This document shows positions 17,454-27,429 of a DNA stretch of 64,000 bases, one piece after another. The first letter of the stretch is position 1; each line of letters opens with the position of its first letter. This stretch comes from Pedobacter panaciterrae (GTDB lineage: Bacteria; Bacteroidota; Bacteroidia; Sphingobacteriales; Sphingobacteriaceae): assembly GCF_013204795.1 (NCBI RefSeq), contig NZ_JABMKW010000020.1, positions 1,674,001 through 1,738,000 of the forward strand, read 5' to 3'. Made by a program: the position numbers and the translations under genes. The notes under the pieces were generated by a model. It made no database searches, was not told where the DNA came from, and was given only the letters and a program-made list of their open reading frames with translations.

Positions 17454-17765
17454 ATGAAAAAGATCATTTTATCAGCAGCATTTTTAGCAGTAGCAGGATT
17501 AACAACAGTAAAAGCAAGCGACATTAAAAACTCAGTAGAAGTTGCTGTAAGACAAGATAGTACTACAAAAACTCCAGTTGAATTAAAAGACCTACCTGAG
17601 CCGGTTCAAAAAACTTTACAAGCTGAACCAGCAAAAGAATGGACTCCAACTGCAGCATTCCTTGTTGTTAACGCAGACAAATCGGAGTATTACTTGATCA
17701 ATGTTAAAAAAGGAGAAGAAACAGGATCTCTTAAGATCGACAAAGACGGTAAAGTGGTTCAATAA
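17454..17765 (+). CDS. Small secreted protein, PepSY-like
   Basis: A 103-aa protein; ATG at 17454 is chosen because it begins a clean signal peptide (MKKIILSAAFLAVAGLTTVKASD), whereas the in-frame ATG at 17433 adds seven residues with no benefit. The mature part is short and Lys/Glu-rich, with ELKDLPEPVQKTL..EWTPTAAFLVV..YYLINVKKGEETGSLKIDKDGKVVQ, which resembles the PepSY-like repeat of Bacteroidota secreted proteins (compare the gene at 58389). It is probably periplasmic; the function is unknown. It is monocistronic and ends at a strong terminator. Confidence 0.75.
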   Translation: MKKIILSAAFLAVAGLTTVKASDIKNSVEVAVRQDSTTKTPVELKDLPEPVQKTLQAEPAKEWTPTAAFLVVNADKSEYYLINVKKGEETGSLKIDKDGKVVQ

Positions 17766-17791
17766 ATCACGATACATATATAGCTAATACA

Positions 17792-17830
17792 CACAAAAGC
17801 CGGAGGATTCCGGCTTTTGTGCTTTTTATT
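17792..17830 (+). terminator. Strong intrinsic terminator
   Basis: Perfect 13-bp stem (17792-17804 with 17809-17821), 4-nt loop GGAT, then CTTTTTATT. It ends the small secreted protein gene. Confidence 0.9.
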
Positions 17831-17878
17831 AAACCGATATTTAGAATAAATCATCATATTTAATCGTTGTATATAAAT

Positions 17879-18589
17879 ATGAGAATAGGACTAATTACGC
17901 TTTTATTATTTTGCGGCTATGCTACTACGTATGCTCAATCTTTCAAGTATCCGGTGCTTAACCCTCAAGGAAAAACCATAAAATCACTTATACCAGCTCA
18001 ATGGAAGGTTATAGATTCTGTGTACGGAGATTTGAATAATGATAAAGTTGAAGATCTGGCCTTGATTTATGAGTTTTACGCTGCTGTTAAAGAAAACAGG
18101 GCGTATGGAGATAATACAACAGAACTTATCACCGAAATCCAAAGACCCAGGATGCTGGCAGTCTATTTTAAATCGGGCAGAAATTACAAATTAGTTACCC
18201 AAAACAACAATTTTATTTTAAGATCAGAAGAAGGTGGCTCAATGGGTGATCCCCTCCGTCCTTTGGTTATCGCAGATAATGTACTCAACCTCGCTTTTGA
18301 AGGAGGCGCAAATTGGAGATGGAAACTTAATTACAGCTTTAAATATCAGGATAAAGATTGGCAGCTTACCAAGGCAAGCAATTACTCTTATCATAGCGGA
18401 TCTGGTGATATGAATAGTAAAAAGTATGATTTTGTAAACAAGAAACGCATTATTACTATTGGTAAAATCAATAATAAGGATTCAGGAAACGAGATTATTG
18501 AACAGAATTTAACATTTAAAACGCTGCGTAATTTTTCGAGCTTTAAAAAACCCTGGACCTGGGAATTGGGCCCAGATGAGTTTCTATAA
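17879..18589 (+). CDS. Secreted hypothetical protein
   Basis: A 236-aa protein from the ATG at 17879 (an in-frame ATG four codons earlier is possible). It has a signal peptide (MRIGLITLLLFCGYATTYAQS). A segment DSVYGDLNNDKVEDLALIYEF looks like an FG-GAP/VCBS-type calcium-binding loop (DxNxDxxxD), found in secreted proteins that report a numeric property of the cell surface. The rest has no motif I recognise. It sits between two terminators, so it is monocistronic. The function is unknown. Confidence 0.75.
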   Translation: MRIGLITLLLFCGYATTYAQSFKYPVLNPQGKTIKSLIPAQWKVIDSVYGDLNNDKVEDLALIYEFYAAVKENRAYGDNTTELITEIQRPRMLAVYFKSGRNYKLVTQNNNFILRSEEGGSMGDPLRPLVIADNVLNLAFEGGANWRWKLNYSFKYQDKDWQLTKASNYSYHSGSGDMNSKKYDFVNKKRIITIGKINNKDSGNEIIEQNLTFKTLRNFSSFKKPWTWELGPDEFL

Positions 18590-18645
18590 CTCCTACCACA
18601 TATCATACTCAACTTAGACTCTGGTAAAGTAGTCTGTTTTAACGC

Positions 18646-18685
18646 AAAAAAGGGCCTGAATCATCACTGATTCAGGCCCTTTTTT
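18646..18685. terminator. Bidirectional terminator before guaB
   Basis: Perfect 18-bp stem (18646-18663 with 18668-18685), 4-nt loop TCAC, with A6 and T6 flanks inside the stem so that it works on both strands. It serves the secreted protein gene and the convergent guaB. Confidence 0.92.
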
Positions 18686-18705
18686 GAATTATTTAATCCA
18701 AATTA

Positions 18706-20265
<1,560 letters not shown>

Positions 20266-20348
20266 CTAAAAGTTTACAATTAAATTAAATAGCGCCAGAA
20301 AATAATATTGAGCAAATTGTTTTATACTTTTGCGTAAAAATTAACGAC

Positions 20349-21161
20349 ATGAAGAAAACGCTCTTTTCAATTGCGCTTGCAATTGCTACAACGGCATGCT
20401 ATGCCCAAACGCCAAAAGTTAAAACTGACACAGTTATAACTGATCTATCTTACACAACTGTTGATAAAACTACCCAATCTCTAAAGCCAACTACAGGTGC
20501 AATAGTTACAGAACTTAATTTCAATCCCTTTAAAGGAAACTTAAGCTTAAACAACTCTCTTAATCAGATTAAGGTAAGATATTTTATTAGCCCCGACATT
20601 GCTTTAAGACTAGGTTTTCACGCAAGTCAAAAGGATTCAACCGCAAACGTAAATAATCCCTACGGGCCACAGGGTATTTTTGTTAAAAATGAAAGAAAAA
20701 GCACTTTAATTGGACTTAATTTCGGTGTTGAAAAACATTTCAAAGGCACCAGGCGCTTATCCCCCTACATCGCTGCAGATATTTCGGTAAGCAGTAAATC
20801 TGCAAATCAGGAAATTAAGGACAATGGCGTTTCTACATCCATTAAAAATGGCTGGCTCGAGACAATCTATTTACCAAACAATCAGAGCTATTACACTCAA
20901 CTTCAAGAAAATGCATACACTCGATATGGCATCAATCTAATTACAGGCTTTGATTTTTATATTGCCAAAGATTTCTTTTTTGGTTATGAGTTCAATTTTA
21001 ACTTATCAAAAACTGAATATAAAAATATTCGAACCACAGTTACGGGACAAAATACTGGCACAGGGCAACCGACTACCAACTTCAACGATACAGGAAAGAA
21101 ATCTGCATCAACATTTGGCCCTACACTAATAAATGGCGTCCGTATTGGCTATTCATTTTAA
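20349..21161 (+). CDS. Outer-membrane beta-barrel protein
   Basis: A 270-aa protein with a signal peptide (FSIALAIATTACYAQ) and alternating amphipathic strands ending in RIGYSF with a terminal Phe, as in outer-membrane barrels. Repeated strands such as DIALRLGFHAS, IGLNFGVEKHF, PYIAADISVS and FFFGYEFNFNLS fit an eight-strand OmpA/OmpW-like barrel. A -7-like TACTTTTG lies about 15 nt before the start. The IPT/TIG lipoprotein follows after 13 nt, so the two are probably co-transcribed. The function is unknown. Confidence 0.85.
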   Translation: MKKTLFSIALAIATTACYAQTPKVKTDTVITDLSYTTVDKTTQSLKPTTGAIVTELNFNPFKGNLSLNNSLNQIKVRYFISPDIALRLGFHASQKDSTANVNNPYGPQGIFVKNERKSTLIGLNFGVEKHFKGTRRLSPYIAADISVSSKSANQEIKDNGVSTSIKNGWLETIYLPNNQSYYTQLQENAYTRYGINLITGFDFYIAKDFFFGYEFNFNLSKTEYKNIRTTVTGQNTGTGQPTTNFNDTGKKSASTFGPTLINGVRIGYSF

Positions 21162-21174
21162 TACGGAACTCGAT

Positions 21175-22845
21175 ATGAAAAAGAATATATTACTAATAGC
21201 GATTACTTTAATTTCTTTACTTCAGTTTCAAAGCTGCAAAAAAGACAATCTTACCGGTCCGGAAATTCAAACGTTATCAGCGACTGCACTGGCGCCAAAC
21301 GCTGCAACCTTTATTGGCAACATTGTTAGTAAAGGTAATTTTAATCCTTCTGACTACGGTTTTATATACAGTACAACATCAGATGTTAGTGATGTAAAAG
21401 GAACAAAAGTTTCTTTAGGTAAAGATGTACCTCAAGGAGAATTTACAAAGGAAGTCCGTAACCTTAGCCTAAATAGTCCATATTATCAATCAACCCTTTT
21501 TGTCAGGGCTTATATAACAGATGAAAAAGGAACTGCATTAGGGAAAACTATACAAATAAACCTACCTACTCAACAGGCTGGGAATGTTAGTCCAAATTCC
21601 GGAAAAGTGGGAGATCAGGTTAAGATTACCGGAAAATTCTATATAGAATCCGATAGCGCAATTGAAGTTACCTTTAATAACATAAAGGCCAAAGTACTAT
21701 CTACTTCCGATACAGAAATTGTAGCTGAGATACCTCAAGGGATTCAAGCAAGACATGGTAATCAGCTTAGTATAGAAGTAAGCATTAGCGGACAGAAGGT
21801 TTCAGTTTCAAATGGTTTTACTATATACGCCAATGTTAAAGATTTTTCTCCAAAATCAGGACCAATAGGTACACTGGTTACTTTTACGGGTGACAATCTT
21901 CCTGACTACTATAATTACCCAAGTACTTTTAGTATATTTTTTGGAAACATACAGGTAAATACCTTATATGGAAGCATCCCTCAAATATCCGTGCCTTCTA
22001 CTGTTGAGGTGAAATCAGAAGTTTCAGTAAGATTAGCCGATAAAAAATTTGTTTTACCAGGCGAGTTTACAGTTACTCCTCCAGTAATAACTGGCCTGAA
22101 TCCAGCGGTCACTTTACCCGGAACTTCAGTTGCAATTTCCGGTAATAATTTCCCAGGCAATTTCGAACATAATCAAGGGATGCCTACTGCTACTATTGGA
22201 AGCACGGATGCGCAAGTTTTTCCTGATTATCAAGGTGGTTTTACTATGATCGTTCCTGAAAGCTTGTCAGCAGGTGATTATACAATTACCTTTAAATCAG
22301 GTCCAAATACGGTAACCGCACCTAAGAAGCTTAAAGTCCTTTCTTATGCATTTACTAATTTTTCGCCTGCATCAGGTGCTCCTGGTATGGAAATAGATAT
22401 TACAGGAAATTTTATTAAAGATCAGAGTTATTATGTTTACTTTGGAACTATACCTTCTTCTGGCGCCGCTACTTCCGCAACAAATTTAAAAATAGCCGTT
22501 CCAGGAGGAATTAATGCGGGGAATGTAAAACTTTATCTGGAATTTGCCGGAAAAAAATATACAATAGCTAAAGAATTTAAAATGCTTGGACCCGCTATTA
22601 CTTCTTTTACACCAACATCTGCCGTTGCTGGATCCATTGTAACGATTAAAGGTGAGGGCTTTGCGCAGAATTATTATAGCACTGTTGTTAAATTCGGCAC
22701 TATTGAAGCACCGATTACAAGCATCACCGAAAACACAATCACTGTAGCCGTACCTTCCAATTTAAATCCTGGCACAATGAAAATAACTGTGATTTCGAAT
22801 GGACAAACGGTGATAAGTTCTACTAATTTTACCGCTACAAACTAA
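21175..22845 (+). CDS. IPT/TIG-repeat surface lipoprotein
   Basis: A 556-aa lipoprotein; ATG at 21175 gives a lipoprotein signal (LISLLQFQSCKKDN). After an N-terminal fibronectin-like region (ATALAPNAATFIGNIVSKGNFNPSDYGFIYS, about 38-140) come five immunoglobulin-like IPT/TIG repeats with the signature N/SPxSGxxGxxVxIxG..F (starting near VSPNSGKVGDQVKITG, FSPKSGPIGTLVTFTG, LNPAVTLPGTSVAISG, FSPASGAPGMEIDITG and FTPTSAVAGSIVTIKG). Such proteins are anchored to the outer membrane and usually bind glycan or act as spacers. It follows a barrel gene by 13 nt and ends at a strong terminator. Confidence 0.9.
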   Translation: MKKNILLIAITLISLLQFQSCKKDNLTGPEIQTLSATALAPNAATFIGNIVSKGNFNPSDYGFIYSTTSDVSDVKGTKVSLGKDVPQGEFTKEVRNLSLNSPYYQSTLFVRAYITDEKGTALGKTIQINLPTQQAGNVSPNSGKVGDQVKITGKFYIESDSAIEVTFNNIKAKVLSTSDTEIVAEIPQGIQARHGNQLSIEVSISGQKVSVSNGFTIYANVKDFSPKSGPIGTLVTFTGDNLPDYYNYPSTFSIFFGNIQVNTLYGSIPQISVPSTVEVKSEVSVRLADKKFVLPGEFTVTPPVITGLNPAVTLPGTSVAISGNNFPGNFEHNQGMPTATIGSTDAQVFPDYQGGFTMIVPESLSAGDYTITFKSGPNTVTAPKKLKVLSYAFTNFSPASGAPGMEIDITGNFIKDQSYYVYFGTIPSSGAATSATNLKIAVPGGINAGNVKLYLEFAGKKYTIAKEFKMLGPAITSFTPTSAVAGSIVTIKGEGFAQNYYSTVVKFGTIEAPITSITENTITVAVPSNLNPGTMKITVISNGQTVISSTNFTATN

Positions 22846-22865
22846 AGTGATAAACACATTATATT

Positions 22866-22912
22866 AAACTAAAAGAGCTTATCTAATAAATTGAGATAAG
22901 CTCTTTTAGTTT
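22866..22912. terminator. Bidirectional terminator, 19-bp stem
   Basis: Perfect 19-bp stem (22866-22884 with 22894-22912) with a 9-nt loop between the convergent IPT lipoprotein and GH20 genes; the T-rich 3' arm (CTCTTTTAGTTT) serves the plus strand and the A-rich 5' arm serves the minus strand. Confidence 0.9.
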
Positions 22913-22924
22913 AGAAGCAAACCT

Positions 22925-24541
22925 TTACAATCCAGTATCAAAACGCTTAACCCCTGTCCCTATTCTAACAGGTTCAGGATTCTTTGCAGGATTAAATGGA
23001 TCATAATAATAAATTGATGCTTGCTGAAACAGCGGCATATGCTTTTTTAAACGCTGCATAAATGCTTGGAAATCCTTTGCGTTTTTACTCCATGCGGCTT
23101 CTGCAAGTGCAGTTATTCGCGGAAACAACAGGTAATCTAATCGTTGATCGCTTTGAATCGTCTCTGTCCATAGATCAGCTTGTATGCCCAAGATCTGTTT
23201 TTTACTTACTGAACCATCTAAGTAATTATCCTGAGAAAAAGAATAAACGCTTTCTAATGCATTGTATAATTTATTGCTCCATTTGCGGCCGTAATTATGG
23301 GTGCTATCCTGAACAAAATCAAAATAAAATGGCAATCTCGGACACAACACGGTTTCATAACCCTTTTTAAGAGATAGATTTAGCATATCAGGTTTATCAT
23401 GTCTCCACCAGAAGATAATTGTCTTGTCTTTAGGGAGATCAACTTCCGCCATCTCATCCCACACAAGTAATTTCGCATTCATACTGTATACCGAATCTGC
23501 CATACGTTTCATGAAGTATTTTTCTACTTCTTTAACATTTGCCAGTCCTTTACTTTGCATTAGCGTTTTAATATCCGCATTTGTAGACCATTGCTGATTG
23601 CCATAGCTTACCTCATCGCCCCCAAGGTGAATCATTCCTGAAGGAAATAATGCATTGGTTTCGCGCAGGATATTTGAAAGATATTGATAAGTACCTTCTT
23701 TACCAGGGTTGAATGTGAATTCAGGATGTCCTTCAGACCCACCTCCACTAAATTCTGGATATGCGCGGTTCGCTGCAGAAGCATGTCCCGGCATATCTAT
23801 CTCTGGAATAACAGTAATAAATCTCTGGGCTGCATAAGCGACTACTTCCTTCACCTGTTCTTGCGTATAATACTGTGAGGGTAAAGTTCCATTCAAAAAA
23901 TCACCAATGCCACCAATTAGAGCCAGCCCCGGATATTTTTTAATTTCAATACGCCATGCAGGCTCATCGGTAAGGTGCCAGTGGAAACGATTCAATTTAT
24001 AGAAAGCCATCCAATCCAGAATAGATTTAACTTTTGCTACACCAAAGAAATGTCTTGATTCATCAAGCATCAAACCTCGCCATTTGTATAAAGGACTATC
24101 CTGTATCTTCCATCCTTCTAACGAAAGTGAACCTTTTAAATTTTTCGACTGTCTGGCAATCTGCAGCAACGACACAACCCCATAGAAAGCCCCTTCAGCA
24201 TCACTAGCTGTTATTGCAACTCCTTTTGAATTGATTTCCAAAGTGTATATGTCTGAGCTCTTTTTTGATGTAAGTACTAATTTTACCCCAGGTTCTTTTG
24301 ATGTATTGGCAACACTTAAGGGTAGACCCTGCTCTTTCAGTAATTCTTGTTGAAGATAATGAGCCACCGATTTTAAAAGTTCAGATTCTGCAAGTATAGG
24401 AGTATGCCCAGTGAGCACAAAAGAGCCATCGGTTTTAGCAAACTTTACTGGCTGAGGGATAATCGGACATACTTCCTGAGCATTTGTGATTTGATAACCA
24501 ATCAGCAAACTACAAACCAGTATTAATCTTTTTAAATTCAT
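22925..24541 (-). CDS. Beta-N-acetylhexosaminidase, GH20
   Basis: A 538-aa exo-enzyme removing terminal beta-linked GlcNAc or GalNAc. It has a signal peptide (LILVCSLLIGYQITNAQE), an N-terminal GH20b-type domain (to about 140), then the TIM barrel beginning YKWRGLMLDESRHFFG. The catalytic pair Asp309-Glu310 is in HLGGDE, with the conserved EIDMPGH motif upstream and the substrate-contact Trp in WWRHDKP. It is the last gene of the LacI-GH88-KduI-DUF4861-KduD operon, 21 nt after kduD. A hexosaminidase with an unsaturated-uronyl hydrolase suggests substrates alternating uronate and hexosamine. Confidence 0.95.
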   Translation of the reverse strand: MNLKRLILVCSLLIGYQITNAQEVCPIIPQPVKFAKTDGSFVLTGHTPILAESELLKSVAHYLQQELLKEQGLPLSVANTSKEPGVKLVLTSKKSSDIYTLEINSKGVAITASDAEGAFYGVVSLLQIARQSKNLKGSLSLEGWKIQDSPLYKWRGLMLDESRHFFGVAKVKSILDWMAFYKLNRFHWHLTDEPAWRIEIKKYPGLALIGGIGDFLNGTLPSQYYTQEQVKEVVAYAAQRFITVIPEIDMPGHASAANRAYPEFSGGGSEGHPEFTFNPGKEGTYQYLSNILRETNALFPSGMIHLGGDEVSYGNQQWSTNADIKTLMQSKGLANVKEVEKYFMKRMADSVYSMNAKLLVWDEMAEVDLPKDKTIIFWWRHDKPDMLNLSLKKGYETVLCPRLPFYFDFVQDSTHNYGRKWSNKLYNALESVYSFSQDNYLDGSVSKKQILGIQADLWTETIQSDQRLDYLLFPRITALAEAAWSKNAKDFQAFMQRLKKHMPLFQQASIYYYDPFNPAKNPEPVRIGTGVKRFDTGL

Positions 24542-24562
24542 TTACTCAATTATTTTATACCA

Positions 24563-25333
24563 TTATCTGCCCATCCATCCCCCATCTACTGTCATCACGG
24601 TGCCGTGCATATAAGATGAGGCCTCTGTAGCCAGAAAAACTATTGGACCTTTAAAATCTTCTGGTTCACCCCATCGCCCTGCAGGAATACGCTCCATAAT
24701 AGAGCGACTACGGTTCTCATCAGCTCTCAGTGCAGTTGTATTATCGGTTGAAATATATCCGGGTGCTATTGCATTTACATTTACCCCTTTAGCTGCCCAT
24801 TCATTAGCAAAAGCTTTTGTTAACTGGCCAATTGCCCCTTTACTGGCTGCATAACCAGGCACGGTAATGCCACCTTGAAACGTTAGCAGAGAAGCTGTAA
24901 AAATTACCTTTCCTTGTCCACGCAAAACCATTTCTTTTCCAATTTCCCTGGTAAGGATAAAAGGAGCTGATTGATTTACGGCGACCACTTCATCCCAATA
25001 CTCATCAGGATGTTCGGATATAGGTTTTCTTAAAATTGTTCCTGCATTATTTACAAGAATATCTATTATCGGGTGATCTCTTTTTACCTGATCAATAAAT
25101 AGTTTAAGTGAATTGCGATTGCTAAAATCGCATTGATATGCGTAGAATTTCCTGCCAAGCGAGGTTATAGATTTTTCTACATCACTTCCTGATAGCTCTA
25201 AATTGGCGGATACGCCAATAATGTCGGCTCCTGCCTCTGCAAGGGCCTCTGCCATAGCCTTACCTATACCTCTTTTGCACCCTGTAACTAAAGCCGTTTT
25301 TCCTTTTAAATTAAATAAATCAAGTATCGCCAT
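24563..25333 (-). CDS. kduD: 2-dehydro-3-deoxy-D-gluconate 5-dehydrogenase (KduD-type SDR)
   Basis: A 256-aa SDR; ATG at 25333 gives the family N-terminus MAILDLFNLKGKTALVTG. Cofactor motif TGCKRGIG (17-24), NNAG (95-98), and catalytic Ser148, Tyr161 and Lys165 are present; the C-terminal TVDGGWMGR is typical of KduD. It reduces 2,5-diketo-3-deoxygluconate to KDG with NADH, following KduI. The pairing with kduI three genes upstream supports the specific call over a generic SDR. A 79-nt gap with a palindrome separates it from the DUF4861 gene. Confidence 0.92.
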   Translation of the reverse strand: MAILDLFNLKGKTALVTGCKRGIGKAMAEALAEAGADIIGVSANLELSGSDVEKSITSLGRKFYAYQCDFSNRNSLKLFIDQVKRDHPIIDILVNNAGTILRKPISEHPDEYWDEVVAVNQSAPFILTREIGKEMVLRGQGKVIFTASLLTFQGGITVPGYAASKGAIGQLTKAFANEWAAKGVNVNAIAPGYISTDNTTALRADENRSRSIMERIPAGRWGEPEDFKGPIVFLATEASSYMHGTVMTVDGGWMGR

Positions 25334-25357
25334 TTTTTCTTTGTTAAGAGAGTACCT

Positions 25358-25385
25358 CGTCATCTCGGCGCCAGGAGAGATGACG
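25358..25385. repeat. Intercistronic palindrome (REP-like)
   Basis: 9-bp perfect arms CGTCATCTC (25358-25366) and GAGATGACG (25377-25385) around a loop with GGCGCC, in the only wide gap of the operon (DUF4861 to kduD). It is G+C-rich against its surroundings. There is no U-run on the minus strand, so it is not an ordinary terminator of the operon. It resembles dispersed intergenic palindromes of related genomes, which I could not verify. Confidence 0.5.
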
Positions 25386-25412
25386 ATTAGTGCTTTTTTA
25401 AAACATCATTTA

Positions 25413-26552
25413 TTATTGAACATTAACCTTCAACGGTTGATTTAATTTCTGATTAAAAGTGTCCAGATGTTTAAACCATTCATTTGCAGTAGTAATTTCA
25501 TTTCCCTTGCTCCATGCAGAGCCATTATAGTAAACAACCGGCTCTTTGCCTTTAACCAAAGTATGGGTTAGCAAATGAACCTTATCGGTATTCATTTTTA
25601 CCTTTCCACCTGGAATAATCGTTGCTACCCCGGTAATTCCATCTGCACCATGCTCTGGCTCCCAGTAACCCATTATGCCTTGTTTTTCATCCATTAGGAT
25701 AACCCCTGGCTCAGCTCTTTTAACTATCCCTATTACCGCAGGAAGATCCGCTCCGTCTGAATAAGTGTAATCAGCTTGTATACGGTTAAAGTGAGAGCCT
25801 GCATCCAGAGATATTGTTTTTACTACTTTTACCAGTTTACCTGCCACATTCCACTCATCATAACCTAACTGAAATGAGGTACGCAAAGGCCCATTATCCA
25901 ATACCTTCCAGTTATGATAATTTTTAGAATAGTAAACTGAATCATTAACATAAGGAGCAATATCACCTGCCCCTAAAGTTAATCCTACACTATAATAATC
26001 CATTCCATCACCATGATCTGTATGGTAATCACCAGTTTTGTACCAATCATTAATTACCAGCTTACTTGATCTTTTAACCCAAATGTCTATTCCAAAGGCA
26101 TTGTCCTTTCTAGTTTCTAATGCTTTACCGTACATGCGGTTAGCAACTTTATCGTTCTCCCACGCAAAGTCATCATAGCGTTCAGGGACATAGCGACCAT
26201 ATGTCTTTTTAGTTATAGCAGCAGGTTTGCCTGCAACTATTAGGAGTTTAGCAGTCCCTTTTGCTTTAACGTTAATTTGTACCAGTAAATTCTGTATAGC
26301 TACTTCTCCTTTGTGTTCCAACTGAAAAGGAATTTCTTTTTTGGTAGCTGCATCTAATACTTTGAAATTCGCAGTATCAATACCGGGATATTTTGTGATA
26401 ATGGTAGCCCAGTTAATAGACAATACCTCACCTACCCGCGCTATATCAGATGAATTACTCACTATAATGGTTGTTTTCACCACATTGGTTTGTGCCTGTA
26501 CAAAGAATGATGCTCCGGGCAGTAACAATAATAAAGCAAATACTTTTCTCAT
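25413..26552 (-). CDS. DUF4861-family secreted protein
   Basis: A 379-aa protein; ATG at 26552 gives a signal peptide (MRKVFALLLLLPGASFFVQAQ) and lies 10 nt after the kduI stop, whereas the open frame further upstream overlaps kduI. Recognisable DUF4861 blocks are RYVPERYDDFAWENDKVANRMYGKAL, WVKRSSKLVINDWY, YHTDHGDGMDYYSVGLTLG and SLDAGSHFNRIQADYTY. His/Asp-rich YHTDHGDGMDYY could be catalytic or metal-binding. The family occurs in uronic-acid polysaccharide loci. I recall a dehydratase acting on uronyl oligosaccharides that may belong to this family, but cannot confirm it. Between kduI and kduD it is likely to prepare substrate for the GH88 enzyme. Confidence 0.8.
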   Translation of the reverse strand: MRKVFALLLLLPGASFFVQAQTNVVKTTIIVSNSSDIARVGEVLSINWATIITKYPGIDTANFKVLDAATKKEIPFQLEHKGEVAIQNLLVQINVKAKGTAKLLIVAGKPAAITKKTYGRYVPERYDDFAWENDKVANRMYGKALETRKDNAFGIDIWVKRSSKLVINDWYKTGDYHTDHGDGMDYYSVGLTLGAGDIAPYVNDSVYYSKNYHNWKVLDNGPLRTSFQLGYDEWNVAGKLVKVVKTISLDAGSHFNRIQADYTYSDGADLPAVIGIVKRAEPGVILMDEKQGIMGYWEPEHGADGITGVATIIPGGKVKMNTDKVHLLTHTLVKGKEPVVYYNGSAWSKGNEITTANEWFKHLDTFNQKLNQPLKVNVQ

Positions 26553-26562
26553 AATCTCTTTA

Positions 26563-27405
26563 TTATTTAAGCTCATTAATTGCACAATGATCCATATCTC
26601 CATAGTCAAGATTTTCACCTGCCATACCCCAGATAAACGTATAATTACTTGTACCCGCTCCTGAGTGTATAGACCAGTTAGGCGAAATCACGGCCTGCTC
26701 ATTTTGCATCCAGATGTGTCTGGTTTCCTGTGGTTCGCCCATAAAATGGCAAACACTTTGTCCTTGCGGTACTTCAAAGTAAAAATAAACCTCCATCCTA
26801 CGGTCATGAGTATGTGCAGGCATAGTGTTCCAAACGCTTCCACTCTTTAACTCAGTCATACCCATTTGTAATTGACAAGTAGGCAAAACACTATTCACCA
26901 ATAGTTTATTTATAACGCGGTGATTTGCTGTTTCAGGACTTCCGAGCTCAACAATTTCTGCCTCAGCTTTTGAAACCTTTTTACTTGGATATTTATGATG
27001 GGCCGGTGCAGAATTAATATAAAATTTTGCAGGCTTCTTTTTATCGGCAGATGCAAATGTTACATTTCTAGTCTCCTTACCAATATAAAGCGCTTCTTTA
27101 AAATCCAGATCATAATTAACTCCGTCGGCCACAACAGTACCTTTACCACCTACGTTAATAATCCCTAGCTCTCTTCTTTCTAAAAAGTATTCAGCTTTTA
27201 AACTATCAGGATTTGAAAGTTGTATAGTTTCATTTACGGGCATTATTCCTCCGGCTATATAGCGATCGTAATGAGACAAAGTAAAATGTATATGGTCGGC
27301 CTCGAATATCTCGGGGATTAAAAAATTTTTACGCAGATCCGCGGTGACCATTTGCTTTGTTTCATTTGGACTAAGAGCGTATCGGCTTTCAAAATGTGTT
27401 TGCAT
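26563..27405 (-). CDS. kduI: 5-dehydro-4-deoxy-D-glucuronate isomerase
   Basis: A 280-aa cupin enzyme that isomerises 5-keto-4-deoxyuronate (from unsaturated uronic acids) to 2,5-diketo-3-deoxygluconate. The zinc site is intact: His198 and His200 (MPAHTHDRR), Glu205 and His247 (NWSIHSGAG). The length and N-terminus (MQTHFESRYALSPNETKQM) match the family. No signal peptide, so it is cytosolic. Spacing is 24 nt from GH88 and 10 nt to the DUF4861 gene, in one operon. Confidence 0.97.
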   Translation of the reverse strand: MQTHFESRYALSPNETKQMVTADLRKNFLIPEIFEADHIHFTLSHYDRYIAGGIMPVNETIQLSNPDSLKAEYFLERRELGIINVGGKGTVVADGVNYDLDFKEALYIGKETRNVTFASADKKKPAKFYINSAPAHHKYPSKKVSKAEAEIVELGSPETANHRVINKLLVNSVLPTCQLQMGMTELKSGSVWNTMPAHTHDRRMEVYFYFEVPQGQSVCHFMGEPQETRHIWMQNEQAVISPNWSIHSGAGTSNYTFIWGMAGENLDYGDMDHCAINELK

Positions 27406-27429
27406 GTTTTATCTTTTTTATTAATATTT

